Below, in pieces: positions 32,289-32,412 of a DNA stretch of 32,412 nucleotides. The stretch is from UBA3537 sp038106885 (GTDB lineage: Bacteria; Bacteroidota; Bacteroidia; Flavobacteriales; Flavobacteriaceae), in the NCBI GenBank assembly GCA_038106885.1, contig JAYNFX010000014.1, forward strand, positions 1 to 32,412. Direction: 5' to 3'. The position numbers and the translations under genes are program-made. The notes under the pieces were generated by a model that saw only the letters and a list, made by a program, of their open reading frames with translations, searched no databases and was not told the origin of the DNA. Within the stretch, counting starts at the first letter, position 1, and every line of letters starts with the position of its first letter.

Positions 32289-32304
32289 AAAACAAATAAA
32301 AACA

Positions 32305-32335
32305 TTTGCCGTATTAAAAATGGAACGTATATTTG
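32305..32335 (+). promoter_or_regulatory. Bacteroidetes-type promoter of tRNA-Asp
   Basis: TTTG (32305-32308), a spacer of exactly 19 bases, and TATATTTG (32328-32335) match the Bacteroidetes housekeeping consensus TTTG-N19-TAnnTTTG without mismatch. The transcript start is expected near 32341, about 13 bases before the mature tRNA end. Confidence 0.88.
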
Positions 32336-32353
32336 CATTCGCTATAAAGCAAC

Positions 32354-32412
32354 GGTTTGGTAGTTCAGTTGGTTAGAATACCTGCCTGTCACGCAGGGGG
32401 TCGCGGGTTCGA
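32354..32412 (+). tRNA. tRNA-Asp (anticodon GTC), 3' end cut by window edge
   Basis: The gene begins with acceptor strand GGTTTGG, followed by a D arm (TAGTTCAGTTGGTTAGAATA) and an anticodon stem CCTGC/GCAGG (32381-32385 with 32393-32397). The loop CTGTCAC holds anticodon GTC at 32388-32390. The T arm starts (GCGGGTTCGA) and is cut at the window end, so the 3' acceptor strand cannot be checked. The sequence is typical of bacterial tRNA-Asp. Confidence 0.95.

Noticed and set aside
1..32412. Possible genomic island bounded by tRNA genes at both ends
   Set aside because: The interior is housekeeping genes with uniform AT-rich composition; no integrase, transposase or tRNA-end direct repeat was seen.

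Overview
The window is AT-rich, gene-dense chromosomal DNA from a member of the Bacteroidota, most likely a marine-type flavobacterium. Four observations point there. Two proteins end in a type IX secretion (T9SS) type-A sorting domain. Several families are typical of this phylum: DUF4271 beside hemD, DUF4296 after dihydroorotase, and DnaE with an N-terminal exonuclease. Promoters fit the Bacteroidetes TTTG-N19-TAnnTTTG pattern, clearest before tRNA-Asp. Shine-Dalgarno sites are weak, and TTG/GTG starts are frequent. No mobile element, prophage, CRISPR array or obvious horizontally acquired island was found. A tRNA gene is cut by each window edge (Arg-ACG on the left, Asp-GTC on the right).

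Layout. 1-430: 3' part of tRNA-Arg, a tiny membrane ORF, overlapping palindromes and a strong terminator. 431-3802: DUF1800-DUF1501 operon, the second protein with a Tat-like leader and a T9SS tail. 3811-3960 (minus): a 49-aa gene resembling a flavobacterial family often mislabelled 'SsrA-binding protein'. 4038-4979: Na+/Ca2+ exchanger. 4981-7310 (minus): DUF4271, hemD and a lipoprotein. 7383-9928: dolichol-phosphate-mannose-synthase-like glycosyltransferase, dihydroorotase and a DUF4296 lipoprotein, converging with and overlapping an NAD-dependent epimerase. 10945-12237: tyrS. 12239-15381 (minus): LuxE-like acyltransferase/synthetase and a 693-aa secreted lamin-tail protein.

15568-21813 is a long plus-strand run. 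It holds a PhoB/PhoR-like two-component pair, trmB, a LysE exporter, an alkyltransferase-like (ATL) protein, then an Fe-S/redox set: Mrp-type ATPase, NifU domain, ferredoxin-NADP reductase and [2Fe-2S] ferredoxin. 21816-25742 (minus): rpsP, rimM and trmN6, then glutaryl-CoA dehydrogenase and an SGNH-hydrolase lipoprotein. 25882-32288 (plus): a small lipoprotein, the exonuclease-fused replicative polymerase dnaE, thioredoxin and a DUF58 protein.

Most of the window is housekeeping: translation (tyrS, rpsP, rimM, trmB, trmN6), replication, pyrimidine and haem synthesis, and Fe-S/redox supply. Accessory surface functions are mixed in (DUF1800/DUF1501, lamin-tail protein, several lipoproteins). 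I did not find a convincing new multi-gene system. The best leads are the hidden 49-aa gene, the Mrp protein with a single cysteine beside a NifU scaffold, the Tat/T9SS arrangement of the DUF1501 protein, the repeat-encoded acidic tail on S16, and a strong hairpin at an overlapping convergent gene junction.
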